A stretch of 64,000 nt of DNA from Planctomycetota bacterium (GTDB lineage Bacteria > Planctomycetota > UBA1135), in contig PAHY01000034.1 of NCBI GenBank assembly GCA_002705055.1, positions 22,822-86,821 of the forward strand. The letters run 5' to 3'. A model generated the notes under the pieces. The model did not search any database, was not told the origin of the DNA, and was given only the letters and a program-made list of their open reading frames with translations. Positions 1-7,600 of this stretch are shown here, in pieces. The position numbers and the translations under genes were made by a program. The stretch's first letter is position 1; the number at the start of each line of letters is the position of its first letter.

Positions 1-314
1 GCCACCCGCAGGTCCGCGTCTGCGACTTCGGTCACTGGGGCGACGGCGGCTCGCACTTCAACCTGGTCTGGCCGCAGGATGCCACCGACGACCACGCCGC
101 GCTCAAGCTCGAGCTGCAGCAGCTGGTCTACGACACCGTCGTGCGCGACTACGCCGGCAGCTACTCCGCCGAGCACGGCGTCGGCCCGCACAACCAGCGC
201 TTCTACGACGCCTACACGCCCGACGCGCTGAAGGCCGCCGCCCGCGCCCTGAAGCAGCACTTCGACCCGGACCGCCGCCTCGGCCGCGTACCCCTCGACG
301 GCACGCCCGAGTAA
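1..314 (+). CDS. FAD-linked oxidase, C-terminal part (5' end outside window)
   Basis: The reading frame is open from the window edge to a TAA and gives about 103 residues. It carries the two landmarks of the C-terminal domain of the FAD-linked oxidase / D-lactate dehydrogenase (GlcD-like) family: a GGSHFNLVW segment equivalent to the usual GDGNLHFN metal/substrate motif, and a SAEHGVGPHN segment equivalent to the usual GEHGIG motif. Such enzymes oxidise 2-hydroxy acids using FAD bound by an upstream domain, which is not visible here. The next gene starts 57 bases downstream on the same strand. The family call is good; the substrate cannot be told from this fragment. Confidence 0.75.
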   Translation, partial: HPQVRVCDFGHWGDGGSHFNLVWPQDATDDHAALKLELQQLVYDTVVRDYAGSYSAEHGVGPHNQRFYDAYTPDALKAAARALKQHFDPDRRLGRVPLDGTPE

Positions 315-371
315 GCCGCGCACCCCGCGCGCCGACTATGCTGAACACGCGGCCCACCCGCCGCGTGTCGC

Positions 372-1769
372 ATGCTTGCCGCCGCCCTGCTTCTTCTTGC
401 ACAGTCGCCCGATGAACTCGCTGCGAAGGAGCGGCCGGAGGTCATCGTCGGTGAGATCACTGCGACCACAGCGCTGCTGCAGGCGCGTGCGCTCGGTTCC
501 ACGGCGTTGACGCGTTTGGCGATCGGGGTGCAGGGCTTGGATGATTCCGGTGCCGAGCTGGATGAAGCGTCCCTCTTGCGCGACCTGGAGATCCCAGCGC
601 AGTCCGCCGGCATCGTGCGGCTGCAGCTTTCCGACCTGATCCCGGATACGCACTACAGCTGGAGCGTCTTCCGCGTCGAGGACGGCGTGGTCGACTTCTC
701 GCACACCACTTCAGGGTCTTTCCGGACCCTGCCTGGAGCGGGCAAGCGCAAGTCCATGAACTTCGTCGTCACCAACTGCATGAATCACCACTACTTCATG
801 CATGGCGGGCAGGGGCGGCCGGCTTACCAGGGCGAAGACAAGCCGCTGGGTTACCCCGGCCTCGCGGCGATCGATGAGCTTGATCCGGCTTTCGTCGTCT
901 TCGCCGGCGACAACGTCTACTACGACCGGCCTGCCAACGACCCGGCCAAGGATGCCGAAGCAATGCGCGCCCACTGGCATCAGCTGTTCGCGATGCCGCG
1001 GATGCGCAAGCTGCTACAGTCGACGCCGACTTACTGGCTCAAAGACGACCACGACCATCGCTACAACGACAGCGATACCACGGGCGACAAGGCGCCCAGC
1101 CACGCACTCGGCCGCAGGATCTTTCGCGCGCAGGTGCCGATCGTTCCCCAGGGCGACGACAAGACACCGACCTGGCGCACCGTCCGCGTCTCCAAGGATC
1201 TGCAGATCTGGATGACCGAAGGCCGCGATCACCGCAGCCCCAACAAGATGGAGCCCGGACCCGAGAAGACCATGTGGGGGGTCGAGCAGCGCGACTGGCT
1301 GAAGCGCACGCTGCTGGCCTCCGACGCCGCCTTCAAGATCCTGATCTCACCCACACCGATCGTCGGCCCCGACGACGGCTACAAGGCCGACAACCAGACC
1401 AACCAGAAGGGCTTCCGCCACGAAGGCGAGGCCTTTCACGCCTGGCTGGCCGAGCACGAGCTCAACGATCAGGGCTTCCTGATCATCTGCGGCGATCGCC
1501 ATTGGCAATACCACTCCGTCCACCCGCAGGGCACCCACGAGTTCGCGGTCGGCGCGCTGCTCGACTCCAACGCGCGGATGGGCCGCAAGCCCGGCGACCC
1601 GAAGTCGACCGACCCGGACGCCACCATCCAGCAGCTCTACACCTCGAAGCAGCCGAGCGGCGGCTTCCTCGAAGTGCAACTCATCACCGCGCCGAAGCTG
1701 CAGCTCGCCCTCATCTTCCGCGACGAGCACGGCGTCGAGCTCTACCGCACTCTGCGCGACGCGAAGTAG
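372..1769 (+). CDS. PhoD-like alkaline phosphatase / metallophosphoesterase, exported
   Basis: A 465-residue protein with a short hydrophobic N-terminus (Leu/Ala-rich, first ~12 residues) that looks like a signal peptide. A fibronectin-like beta region follows (residues ~20-115), then a PhoD-type metal-dependent phosphatase domain. Visible metal-site motifs are FAGDNVYYD (~175-183), KDDHDHRYND (~223-232) and ICGDRHWQYHS (~371-381), in the order expected for the family. PhoD enzymes hydrolyse phosphate mono- and diesters outside the cytoplasm. The gene lies 57 bases after the oxidase fragment and 8 bases before a small membrane protein gene, so a shared transcript is possible. Exact substrate unknown. 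Confidence 0.82.
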   Translation: MLAAALLLLAQSPDELAAKERPEVIVGEITATTALLQARALGSTALTRLAIGVQGLDDSGAELDEASLLRDLEIPAQSAGIVRLQLSDLIPDTHYSWSVFRVEDGVVDFSHTTSGSFRTLPGAGKRKSMNFVVTNCMNHHYFMHGGQGRPAYQGEDKPLGYPGLAAIDELDPAFVVFAGDNVYYDRPANDPAKDAEAMRAHWHQLFAMPRMRKLLQSTPTYWLKDDHDHRYNDSDTTGDKAPSHALGRRIFRAQVPIVPQGDDKTPTWRTVRVSKDLQIWMTEGRDHRSPNKMEPGPEKTMWGVEQRDWLKRTLLASDAAFKILISPTPIVGPDDGYKADNQTNQKGFRHEGEAFHAWLAEHELNDQGFLIICGDRHWQYHSVHPQGTHEFAVGALLDSNARMGRKPGDPKSTDPDATIQQLYTSKQPSGGFLEVQLITAPKLQLALIFRDEHGVELYRTLRDAK

Positions 1770-1777
1770 GCGCACGC

Positions 1778-2056
1778 ATGGCTGCTCCCTTCAATCAGAA
1801 GCTGTTCGAGCGCTTCCGCCGCACGCAGTGGCTGGCGCCGGTGATCAGCCTGGGCCTGGGCGCGGCGGGGCTAGCCTGGTATTGGGCGGCCGCCCCGGCC
1901 GTCTGGTACTGGCTGACCACCAACCTCAATCCGCCGGCCGAGTACCAGGGCAAGTCGGCGCAGGTCAGCCTGGCCTGGGCGATCCTGTTTGGCATCGCCT
2001 TCGGCCTCTGCGTGCTCGCCTGGTGGGTGGGCACGCTGCTCGCCGGTATGGGCTAG
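1778..2056 (+). CDS. Small membrane protein with two TM segments
   Basis: This 92-residue protein begins at the ATG 8 bases after the phosphatase stop codon. Earlier in-frame starts would lie inside the phosphatase gene and are not credible. Two hydrophobic segments are clear, about residues 19-46 (Trp/Tyr/Ala-rich) and 64-89, joined by a short loop with NPPAEYQ. The N-terminus is basic (FERFRR), suggesting N-in/C-in topology. I do not recognise the family. The tight spacing suggests co-transcription with the phosphatase. It converges with the outer-membrane-type gene that ends 4 bases away on the other strand. Confidence 0.62.
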   Translation: MAAPFNQKLFERFRRTQWLAPVISLGLGAAGLAWYWAAAPAVWYWLTTNLNPPAEYQGKSAQVSLAWAILFGIAFGLCVLAWWVGTLLAGMG

Positions 2057-2060
2057 TGCG

Positions 2061-2621
2061 CTAGAAGCGCGTCGAGACCGTCACGCCCGCGGTGTGCGAG
2101 CCATCCTGCTCGATCAGCAGCAGGTCAACGCTCCAACGGGACGCTTCACCTGTGAACAGGCCGGGGTTGATCGTGAGGATGCCGTGCACGTTCTCGCCGT
2201 CGTGCTGCACGCCAGCAGAAAGGTGATCGCGCACCATCCAGGTCAGCCCGCCGATCGCGCGCGTGTCGTTGGCCCAGGTGCCGTAGGTCGCCCCCAGGTA
2301 GCCGTTGATCGGCGCGTCTTCCCAGCCCCAGGCCTGCGGATCGAGCGTCGCCGCGCCGAACCAGGCCCGGCCGTCCGGGGTACCGATCCGATCGCTGCTG
2401 GTGCCCAGCATCAGACCCACGCCGGGCAGATGCTCGCCCGGTAAAGACGGTGCCAGATTGAAGTTGGGAAGCAGCTCGCTCTCGCCCGGGTTCCATTCCA
2501 GCGCCAAGCTCAAGCGCTTGTGCGCCCGGTAGGCGCCGACGACCCGCAGCTCGGCGCGGTCGACGCCGATGTTCGGCACCGCGCGCACGCTGACGGTGAA
2601 GGGAGCGCTCTCGTCGCCCAT
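2061..2621 (-). CDS. Outer-membrane beta-barrel-type protein, separated from its signal peptide
   Basis: The open frame gives 186 residues of alternating polar/hydrophobic strands rich in Gly, Trp and aromatic girdle residues. It ends in VTVSTRF, a C-terminal Phe typical of outer-membrane barrels. The length would fit a small barrel of roughly eight strands. The annotated ATG gives no signal peptide, but the same frame continues upstream through two TGA codons to a good signal peptide starting at 2768 (see next entry). So either the gene is broken or the true product is longer. No specific family recognised; the barrel assignment rests on composition and the C-terminus. Confidence 0.5.
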   Translation of the reverse strand: MGDESAPFTVSVRAVPNIGVDRAELRVVGAYRAHKRLSLALEWNPGESELLPNFNLAPSLPGEHLPGVGLMLGTSSDRIGTPDGRAWFGAATLDPQAWGWEDAPINGYLGATYGTWANDTRAIGGLTWMVRDHLSAGVQHDGENVHGILTINPGLFTGEASRWSVDLLLIEQDGSHTAGVTVSTRF

Positions 2622-2768
2622 CCAACGGACAGGCTGGCCTTCGCCCGGTCAGACCGGTCAGGGCGGGGCGAGGGCTTCCTGCGGCGGCGCAAACTCGGAC
2701 TCGGCCTCCTGGCCGAGCGCCGAATGCGTCAGCAGCAGGCTCAGGAGCGACACGCTGAGAGCACGCAT
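2622..2768 (-). pseudogene. Signal-peptide-encoding 5' part of the barrel gene, cut off by two in-frame TGA codons
   Basis: On the minus strand an ATG at 2768 opens a 36-codon frame: MRALSVSLLSLLLTHSALGQ, then an acidic/Pro-rich stretch, a textbook Sec signal peptide. Codons 37 (2658-2660) and 40 (2649-2651) are TGA. After them the same frame runs on into the barrel protein, whose first Met is codon 50 at 2621. The two TGA codons sit in an imperfect 9-bp tandem repeat (TGACCGGTC, TGACCGGGC). The simplest readings are a nonsense-mutated gene or an assembly error; recoding is possible but unsupported. Confidence 0.55.
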
Positions 2769-2791
2769 GCCCGAAGTCTAACACCCCTTTC

Positions 2792-2820
2792 CTTTACGCC
2801 TTTCCGCCGCGCCCATAAAA
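2792..2820 (+). promoter_or_regulatory. Leader element conserved in front of two isomerase copies
   Basis: About 29 bases just upstream of the sugar isomerase start (CTTTACGCC, then TCCGCCGCGCCCATA and an A-run) recur almost unchanged at 38099-38129, in front of the truncated isomerase copy. Only a few positions differ, although the coding parts have diverged more. This may be a promoter/operator or simply part of the duplicated unit. No canonical -35/-10 pair is obvious in it. Confidence 0.35.
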
Positions 2821-2829
2821 AAGACCGTC

Positions 2830-3888
2830 ATGAAGACGATCAAGGGGCCCGCGATCTTCCTCGCCCAGTACATGGGCGACGAACCTCCGTTCAACGACTA
2901 CAAGCTTGCTGCCGCATGGGCGGGCGGGCTCGGCTTCAAAGGTCTGCAGATTCCCACCTGGGATGCGAATGCGATCGACCTCGACCAGGCCGCCGCGTCG
3001 AAGGACTACTGCGATGAGTACAAGGGTCAGTTGGCCGAGCACGGCGTCGAGCCGACCGAGCTCTCGACGCACCTGCAGGGCCAGCTGGTCGCGGTGCACC
3101 CGGCCTACGACGAGCTCTTCGATGGCTTCGCGCCCGAGGCCGTGCGCGGCAACAAGGCCGCCCGCACCGAGTGGGCGATCGATCAGGTCAAGAAGTCGCT
3201 GAAGGCTTCGCAGAATATGGGCCTGACCGAAAGCGTGACCTTCTCGGGCGCGCTCGCCTGGCCCTACTTCTACCCGTGGCCGCAGCGCCCCGCCGGCCTG
3301 GTGGAAGAGGCCTTCGCCGAGCTCGGCCGCCGCTGGAGGCCGCTGCTCGACTTCGCCGACGAGTGCGGCGTCGATCTCTGCTACGAGATTCACCCGGGCG
3401 AAGACCTGCACGACGGCGCGACCTGGGAGCGTTTTCTCGACGAGGTCGACAGCCACGCGCGCGCCAACATCCTGTACGACCCGAGTCACTTCGTGCTGCA
3501 GGGCCTCGACTATCTGCAGTTCATCGACCTCTACCACGAGCGCATCAAAATGTTCCACGTCAAGGATGCCGAGCTCGAGTGCGATGGCCGCGTCGGCGTC
3601 TACGGCGGCTACCTGCCTTGGGGCGATCGCGCCGGCCGCTTCCGTTCGCTCGGCGACGGCGAGACCGACTTCACCGGCATCTTCACCAAGCTCGCGAAGT
3701 ACGACTTCGAGGGCTGGGCGGTGCTCGAGTGGGAGTGCGCCTACAAGGACAACCTGGTCGGCGCCGCCGAAGGCGCGCAGTTCATCAGCGATCACATTAT
3801 TGAAGTCGCCCAGAAGACCTTCGACGACTTCGCGGCTTCCGGCGCGGATCAGGCCATGAACCGCCGCGTGCTGGGGCTGGATCAATGA
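2830..3888 (+). CDS. Sugar phosphate isomerase/epimerase (xylose-isomerase-like TIM barrel)
   Basis: A 352-residue cytoplasmic protein of the AP-endonuclease-2 / xylose-isomerase-like TIM-barrel family. These enzymes interconvert aldose/ketose or epimerise keto-sugars using divalent metal. Candidate metal ligands lie in the usual strands: CYEIHPGED (~187-195), the YDPSH segment (~217-221), FHVKDAE (~239-245) and VLEWECAYK near the C-terminus. No signal peptide is seen. It is the first gene of a four-gene operon; its TGA overlaps the ATG of the oxidoreductase by 4 bases. A diverged, truncated copy lies at 38139-38483. In planctomycetes such pairs usually belong to keto-sugar or inositol-type catabolism; the actual sugar is unknown. 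Confidence 0.85.
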   Translation: MKTIKGPAIFLAQYMGDEPPFNDYKLAAAWAGGLGFKGLQIPTWDANAIDLDQAAASKDYCDEYKGQLAEHGVEPTELSTHLQGQLVAVHPAYDELFDGFAPEAVRGNKAARTEWAIDQVKKSLKASQNMGLTESVTFSGALAWPYFYPWPQRPAGLVEEAFAELGRRWRPLLDFADECGVDLCYEIHPGEDLHDGATWERFLDEVDSHARANILYDPSHFVLQGLDYLQFIDLYHERIKMFHVKDAELECDGRVGVYGGYLPWGDRAGRFRSLGDGETDFTGIFTKLAKYDFEGWAVLEWECAYKDNLVGAAEGAQFISDHIIEVAQKTFDDFAASGADQAMNRRVLGLDQ

Positions 3889-5021
3889 GCAAGATCCGCA
3901 TCGGCATGATCGGCGGCGGGCCGGGCGCCTTCATCGGCGGCGTGCACCGCATCGCCCTCAACATGGACGGTGACTTCGACCTGGTCGCCGGCGCCTTCAG
4001 CTCCAGCCCCGAAAAGTCGGCCCAGACCGGCCAGGAGCTGGGCCTCGATCCGGCGCGGGTCTACGGCAGCTGGGCCGAGATGGCCGAGGCCGAGGCCGCG
4101 CTGCCCGAGGACGTACGCGTGCAGGCGGTGTCGATCGTGACACCCAATCACGTCCACCACGGCCCGACCGTCGAGTTTCTGAAGCGCGGCTTTCACGTCA
4201 TCTGCGACAAGCCGCTGACGGTCAACAGCGCGCTGGCCCAGGAGATGCTCCAGGCGACCGTCGACGCCGACTGCGTCTTCGCGCTGACCCACAACTACAC
4301 CGGCTACCCGATGATCCGCGAGGCGCGCGAGCTGGTGCGCTCGGGCGGCATCGGCAAGGTGCTCAAGGTGTACGCCGAGTATCTGCAGGGCTGGCTGGTC
4401 GATCCGCTCGAAGAGACGGGCCAGAAGCAGGCCGACTGGCGCACCGACCCGGCGCGCTCTGGCCCGGGCGGCGCGCTGGGCGACATCGGCACCCACGCCT
4501 TCAACCTGCTCGAGCACGTCTCCGGGCTGAAGGTGCAGCGGGTCCTCGCCGAGCGCCGCTCGTACGTGCCGACGCGCCAGGTCGACGACGACACGATGGC
4601 GCTGCTCGAGATGGAGAACGGCGCCACCGGCACGCTGTGCGCCAGCCAGGTCTGCGCGGGCATGGAGAACGCGCTGCGGCTGCGCATCTACGGCAGCGAA
4701 GGCGGCATCGAGTGGGATCAGGAGCATCCCAACGATCTGCGCGTGCGTTGGAAGGACAAGCCCAGCGAGATTCGCCGCACGGGGAACGGCTACCTCGGCG
4801 AGCACGCGCAGTCGCTCGGCCGCATCCCGGCGGGCCACCCCGAGGGCTACCTCGAGGGCTTCGCCAACATCTATCGCGCCTTCGCGCGCGCGATCCGCGG
4901 CGAAGAAACCGCGCTCGAGGATCCCTATCCCACCGCGGTGGACGGGGTGCGCGGGGTGCAGTTCATCGAAACCGTGATTCAGTCCGCCGAGCAGCAGGCT
5001 TGGCTGGAGATGCCCCAATGA
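3885..5021 (+). CDS. Gfo/Idh/MocA family NAD(P)-dependent oxidoreductase
   Basis: This 378-residue protein has an N-terminal Rossmann fold with the glycine-rich nucleotide motif IGMIGGGPGAFIGG (residues ~5-18). Further family hallmarks are VTPNHVHH, then CDKPLTVN (~109-116, the EKP-like active-site lysine motif in CDKP form) and GGALGDIGTHAFNLLEH (~196-212), which carries the catalytic Asp/His region. These enzymes oxidise or reduce ring hydroxyls of sugars and inositols with NAD(P). It overlaps the isomerase stop by 4 bases and the next gene by 4 bases, so translation is probably coupled. Isomerase plus this enzyme is a common catabolic pair. Substrate not determinable. Confidence 0.88.
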   Translation: MSKIRIGMIGGGPGAFIGGVHRIALNMDGDFDLVAGAFSSSPEKSAQTGQELGLDPARVYGSWAEMAEAEAALPEDVRVQAVSIVTPNHVHHGPTVEFLKRGFHVICDKPLTVNSALAQEMLQATVDADCVFALTHNYTGYPMIREARELVRSGGIGKVLKVYAEYLQGWLVDPLEETGQKQADWRTDPARSGPGGALGDIGTHAFNLLEHVSGLKVQRVLAERRSYVPTRQVDDDTMALLEMENGATGTLCASQVCAGMENALRLRIYGSEGGIEWDQEHPNDLRVRWKDKPSEIRRTGNGYLGEHAQSLGRIPAGHPEGYLEGFANIYRAFARAIRGEETALEDPYPTAVDGVRGVQFIETVIQSAEQQAWLEMPQ

Positions 5022-7600
5022 AGCGCAGCCTGATCGTTGTTCTGATGGCGGGATCGGTTCCGGTGGTCGCGTCGATGCGCGCGGAGACCACCGCCGGCCT
5101 GCCCAGCGCCGAGGTGCTGGCCCGCCAGTCGGCCTGCATCGCCTGCCACGAGACCGTCGGCAACGCTGAAGAGCGCCTCGCCTTCACGGTCGCGCCCAAC
5201 CTGATGGACATCGCCTCGCGGCGCGCGCCGGGATGGGTGGCGCAGTACCTGACCGCCGAAGATTCGCCGCACCCGCAGGTGCTGGCGGGCAACGCCAAGC
5301 AGCGCGAGCGCGAAGCACGCGCTTTGGCGACCTTCCTGGCCGGCGGGGTCGAGCCCGACTTTGAAGGCGTCGAAGTGGGGCCCGCCATGGTCGCCGCGGG
5401 CGAACGCCTCTACGAAGAGCTGGGCTGCTTCGCTTGCCACGCCGACAACTTCGCTGGCCGCGACCTCGCGGCGGGCTGGTCGATCGCCGGGCTGGCCGGG
5501 GCGTTGGAGAATCCGGCGGCGCACGGCACCCTGGCTGGCCGCATGCCGGACATGCAGCTGAGCGCCGACGAAGCGCTGGCGCTTTCAGCCTGGCTGCTGC
5601 GCGAGCAGGGGGCGCACACGCAGGCCGTCGAAGTGCCCGGCCTCAAGTACTTCTACTACGAGGAGGAGAACTTCGAAGCCACCGGCGTGAACTGGGACGC
5701 GCTCACCCCGGTGTCTTCGGGTAGTACGCCGGTCGTGACCCACGAGCTGGGGGAGCGTCGCCAGTTCTACGGCCTGGTGCTCGAGGCCACGCTCGAAGTG
5801 CCGACGGATGGCGAGTACCGCTTCTGGACCACTTCCGACGACGGTTCGGAGCTATTCCTCAACGGCGAGCGCCTGGTCGACAACCTGGGGACGCACCCGA
5901 TGCAGCGGCGCGAGTCGGCTCCGGTGCAGCTCTCGCAGGGGCCGCACGCGCTGCGGATCACCTTCTTCGAACAGGCTGGCGGCGAAGGTCTGCAGGCTGG
6001 CTGGAGCGGACCGGGCTTTGAGTCGCGCGAGTTTGAGCCGGCTGAGTTGAACTCGATCAGCAGCGTGCCGACCCCGATCGAGCGCGCCTTCCCGGCGGCC
6101 AACGACGCCGTCCGCGAAGCGGGACGCGCGCTGTACGACCAGCGCTCCTGCGCCAGCTGCCACGAGGTCGGCGCCGGAGCCCCGGGCTCCTCGCCTTCGC
6201 TGGCCGAGCTGCGCGCCGAGCCTGAGGGCTGCCTGTCCGAGTCGCCGGTCTCGCCGGCGATCGACTACGGCTTCGACGCGGAGCAGCGCATGCTGATGCT
6301 CGAGCTGCTGCGCAACCGTGCCGACCTCAAGGCCGAGCGCGGCGCGGCCGCCGAGATCTTCGTGCGCATGCACGAACAGCAGTGCACCGCCTGCCACGAG
6401 CGCGATGGCGTCGGTGCGCCCGATCCCGCGGTACTCGCGCGCTTCGTGGGCGCTGACGACCTGGGCGAGGAAGGGCGCGTCCCGCCTGCGCTGCACGATG
6501 TCGGTGCCAAGCTGACCGACGGCGCGCTCGGCCACGCGATTGCGCACGGTCTCGAATATCGCCCCAGCGTGAAGGCGCGGATGCCGGCCTTCCGATCGGT
6601 CGACAAAGAGCTGTCCTGGGAGCTGACGGACCTCTTCCAGGAGGTCGACCGCGCCGCGAGCCCGCGCACCGCGCCGAGCTTCGCCGCCGAAGAGGCCAAG
6701 CTGGGTCACCGGCTGACCGGCACCCAGGGCGGGCTGGCCTGCATCGCCTGCCACGGCGCGGGCGGGCAGCCTTCGGTCGGCGTGCAGGGGCCGTCGCTTT
6801 CGGCGATGGCCGATCGGCTGGAGTACGACTGGTACGCGCGCTGGATGGCTGACCCGCCGGCGATGCGACCGGGCACCCGCATGCTCAACGTCTTCGCGAC
6901 CGGGAAGTCCCCGATCACCGATGTGCATGGCGGCGACGCGGCCAAGCAGATCGATGCGATCTGGCACTACCTCTCGCTGGGCGAGTCGATGCCGCTTCCG
7001 GCCGGCCTGGTGACCGATCGCAGCAGCTACGAGCTGACCCCGGTCGAGCAGCCGGTTTACTTCGGCACCTTCTACCGCGGCGCCAGCGCGCGGGTCATGG
7101 CGGTGGGCTTCCCCGAGCGCGTCTCGGCTGCCTTCGACATGCACAACGGTCGACTGATCGAACTGTGGCGCGGCGACTTCATGAACGCGAAGGGCACCTG
7201 GGACGGCCGCGCCGGACAACTTGAGAGCGCCAGCGGCACCGATGTGCTGACGATGCCCGGCGGCCCGGCGGTGGCAGTCGGTGCGCCGGCGGATGCCTGG
7301 CCGCAGGCGGGCAAGGAGGCCGTGCAGATGCTCGGCCACGATCGCAGCGAATTGGGCCATCCGACCTTCTACTACCGCCTCCGGGAGAGCGGGGTGGAGG
7401 TCGCGGAATCACTCACGCCGGTGCTCGCCGCAGGGGGCGCCAACCTGGTGCGCCGCTTCGAGCTGCGCGCGCCGCGCCCGGTGCCGCGGACCGAGATTCA
7501 GGTGCACGATGGCACGGAAGTCCGCCGCATCCCGGTGGAATGGAAAACCGGCACGGACGGCGCCGCCGAGTTCGTCGTGGAGGTGCAAGTCCAATGGTGA
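5018..7600 (+). CDS. Secreted multihaem protein: five CXXCH motifs with a PA14 domain
   Basis: The start is the ATG at 5018, overlapping the oxidoreductase stop codon; longer readings would run inside that gene. The 860-residue product has a signal peptide (first ~22 residues) and five haem-binding CXXCH motifs at about 40-44 (CIACH), 136-140 (CFACH), 377-381 (CASCH), 455-459 (CTACH) and 574-578 (CIACH). A PA14 domain (~205-345) with the typical FWTTSDDGSELFLNGE core is inserted between the second and third haem. PA14 domains often bind carbohydrate. The C-terminal ~280 residues lack haem motifs. In context it could take electrons from a periplasmic sugar-oxidising partner, possibly the propeller protein encoded next. 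That role is inference. Confidence 0.8.
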   Translation: MKRSLIVVLMAGSVPVVASMRAETTAGLPSAEVLARQSACIACHETVGNAEERLAFTVAPNLMDIASRRAPGWVAQYLTAEDSPHPQVLAGNAKQREREARALATFLAGGVEPDFEGVEVGPAMVAAGERLYEELGCFACHADNFAGRDLAAGWSIAGLAGALENPAAHGTLAGRMPDMQLSADEALALSAWLLREQGAHTQAVEVPGLKYFYYEEENFEATGVNWDALTPVSSGSTPVVTHELGERRQFYGLVLEATLEVPTDGEYRFWTTSDDGSELFLNGERLVDNLGTHPMQRRESAPVQLSQGPHALRITFFEQAGGEGLQAGWSGPGFESREFEPAELNSISSVPTPIERAFPAANDAVREAGRALYDQRSCASCHEVGAGAPGSSPSLAELRAEPEGCLSESPVSPAIDYGFDAEQRMLMLELLRNRADLKAERGAAAEIFVRMHEQQCTACHERDGVGAPDPAVLARFVGADDLGEEGRVPPALHDVGAKLTDGALGHAIAHGLEYRPSVKARMPAFRSVDKELSWELTDLFQEVDRAASPRTAPSFAAEEAKLGHRLTGTQGGLACIACHGAGGQPSVGVQGPSLSAMADRLEYDWYARWMADPPAMRPGTRMLNVFATGKSPITDVHGGDAAKQIDAIWHYLSLGESMPLPAGLVTDRSSYELTPVEQPVYFGTFYRGASARVMAVGFPERVSAAFDMHNGRLIELWRGDFMNAKGTWDGRAGQLESASGTDVLTMPGGPAVAVGAPADAWPQAGKEAVQMLGHDRSELGHPTFYYRLRESGVEVAESLTPVLAAGGANLVRRFELRAPRPVPRTEIQVHDGTEVRRIPVEWKTGTDGAAEFVVEVQVQW

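Noticed and set aside
2649..2660. Selenocysteine or Trp recoding of the two TGA codons
   Set aside because: No clear SECIS-like hairpin with the required position, two TGA codons three apart, and no functional reason in a signal-peptide linker. Mutation or sequence error is simpler.
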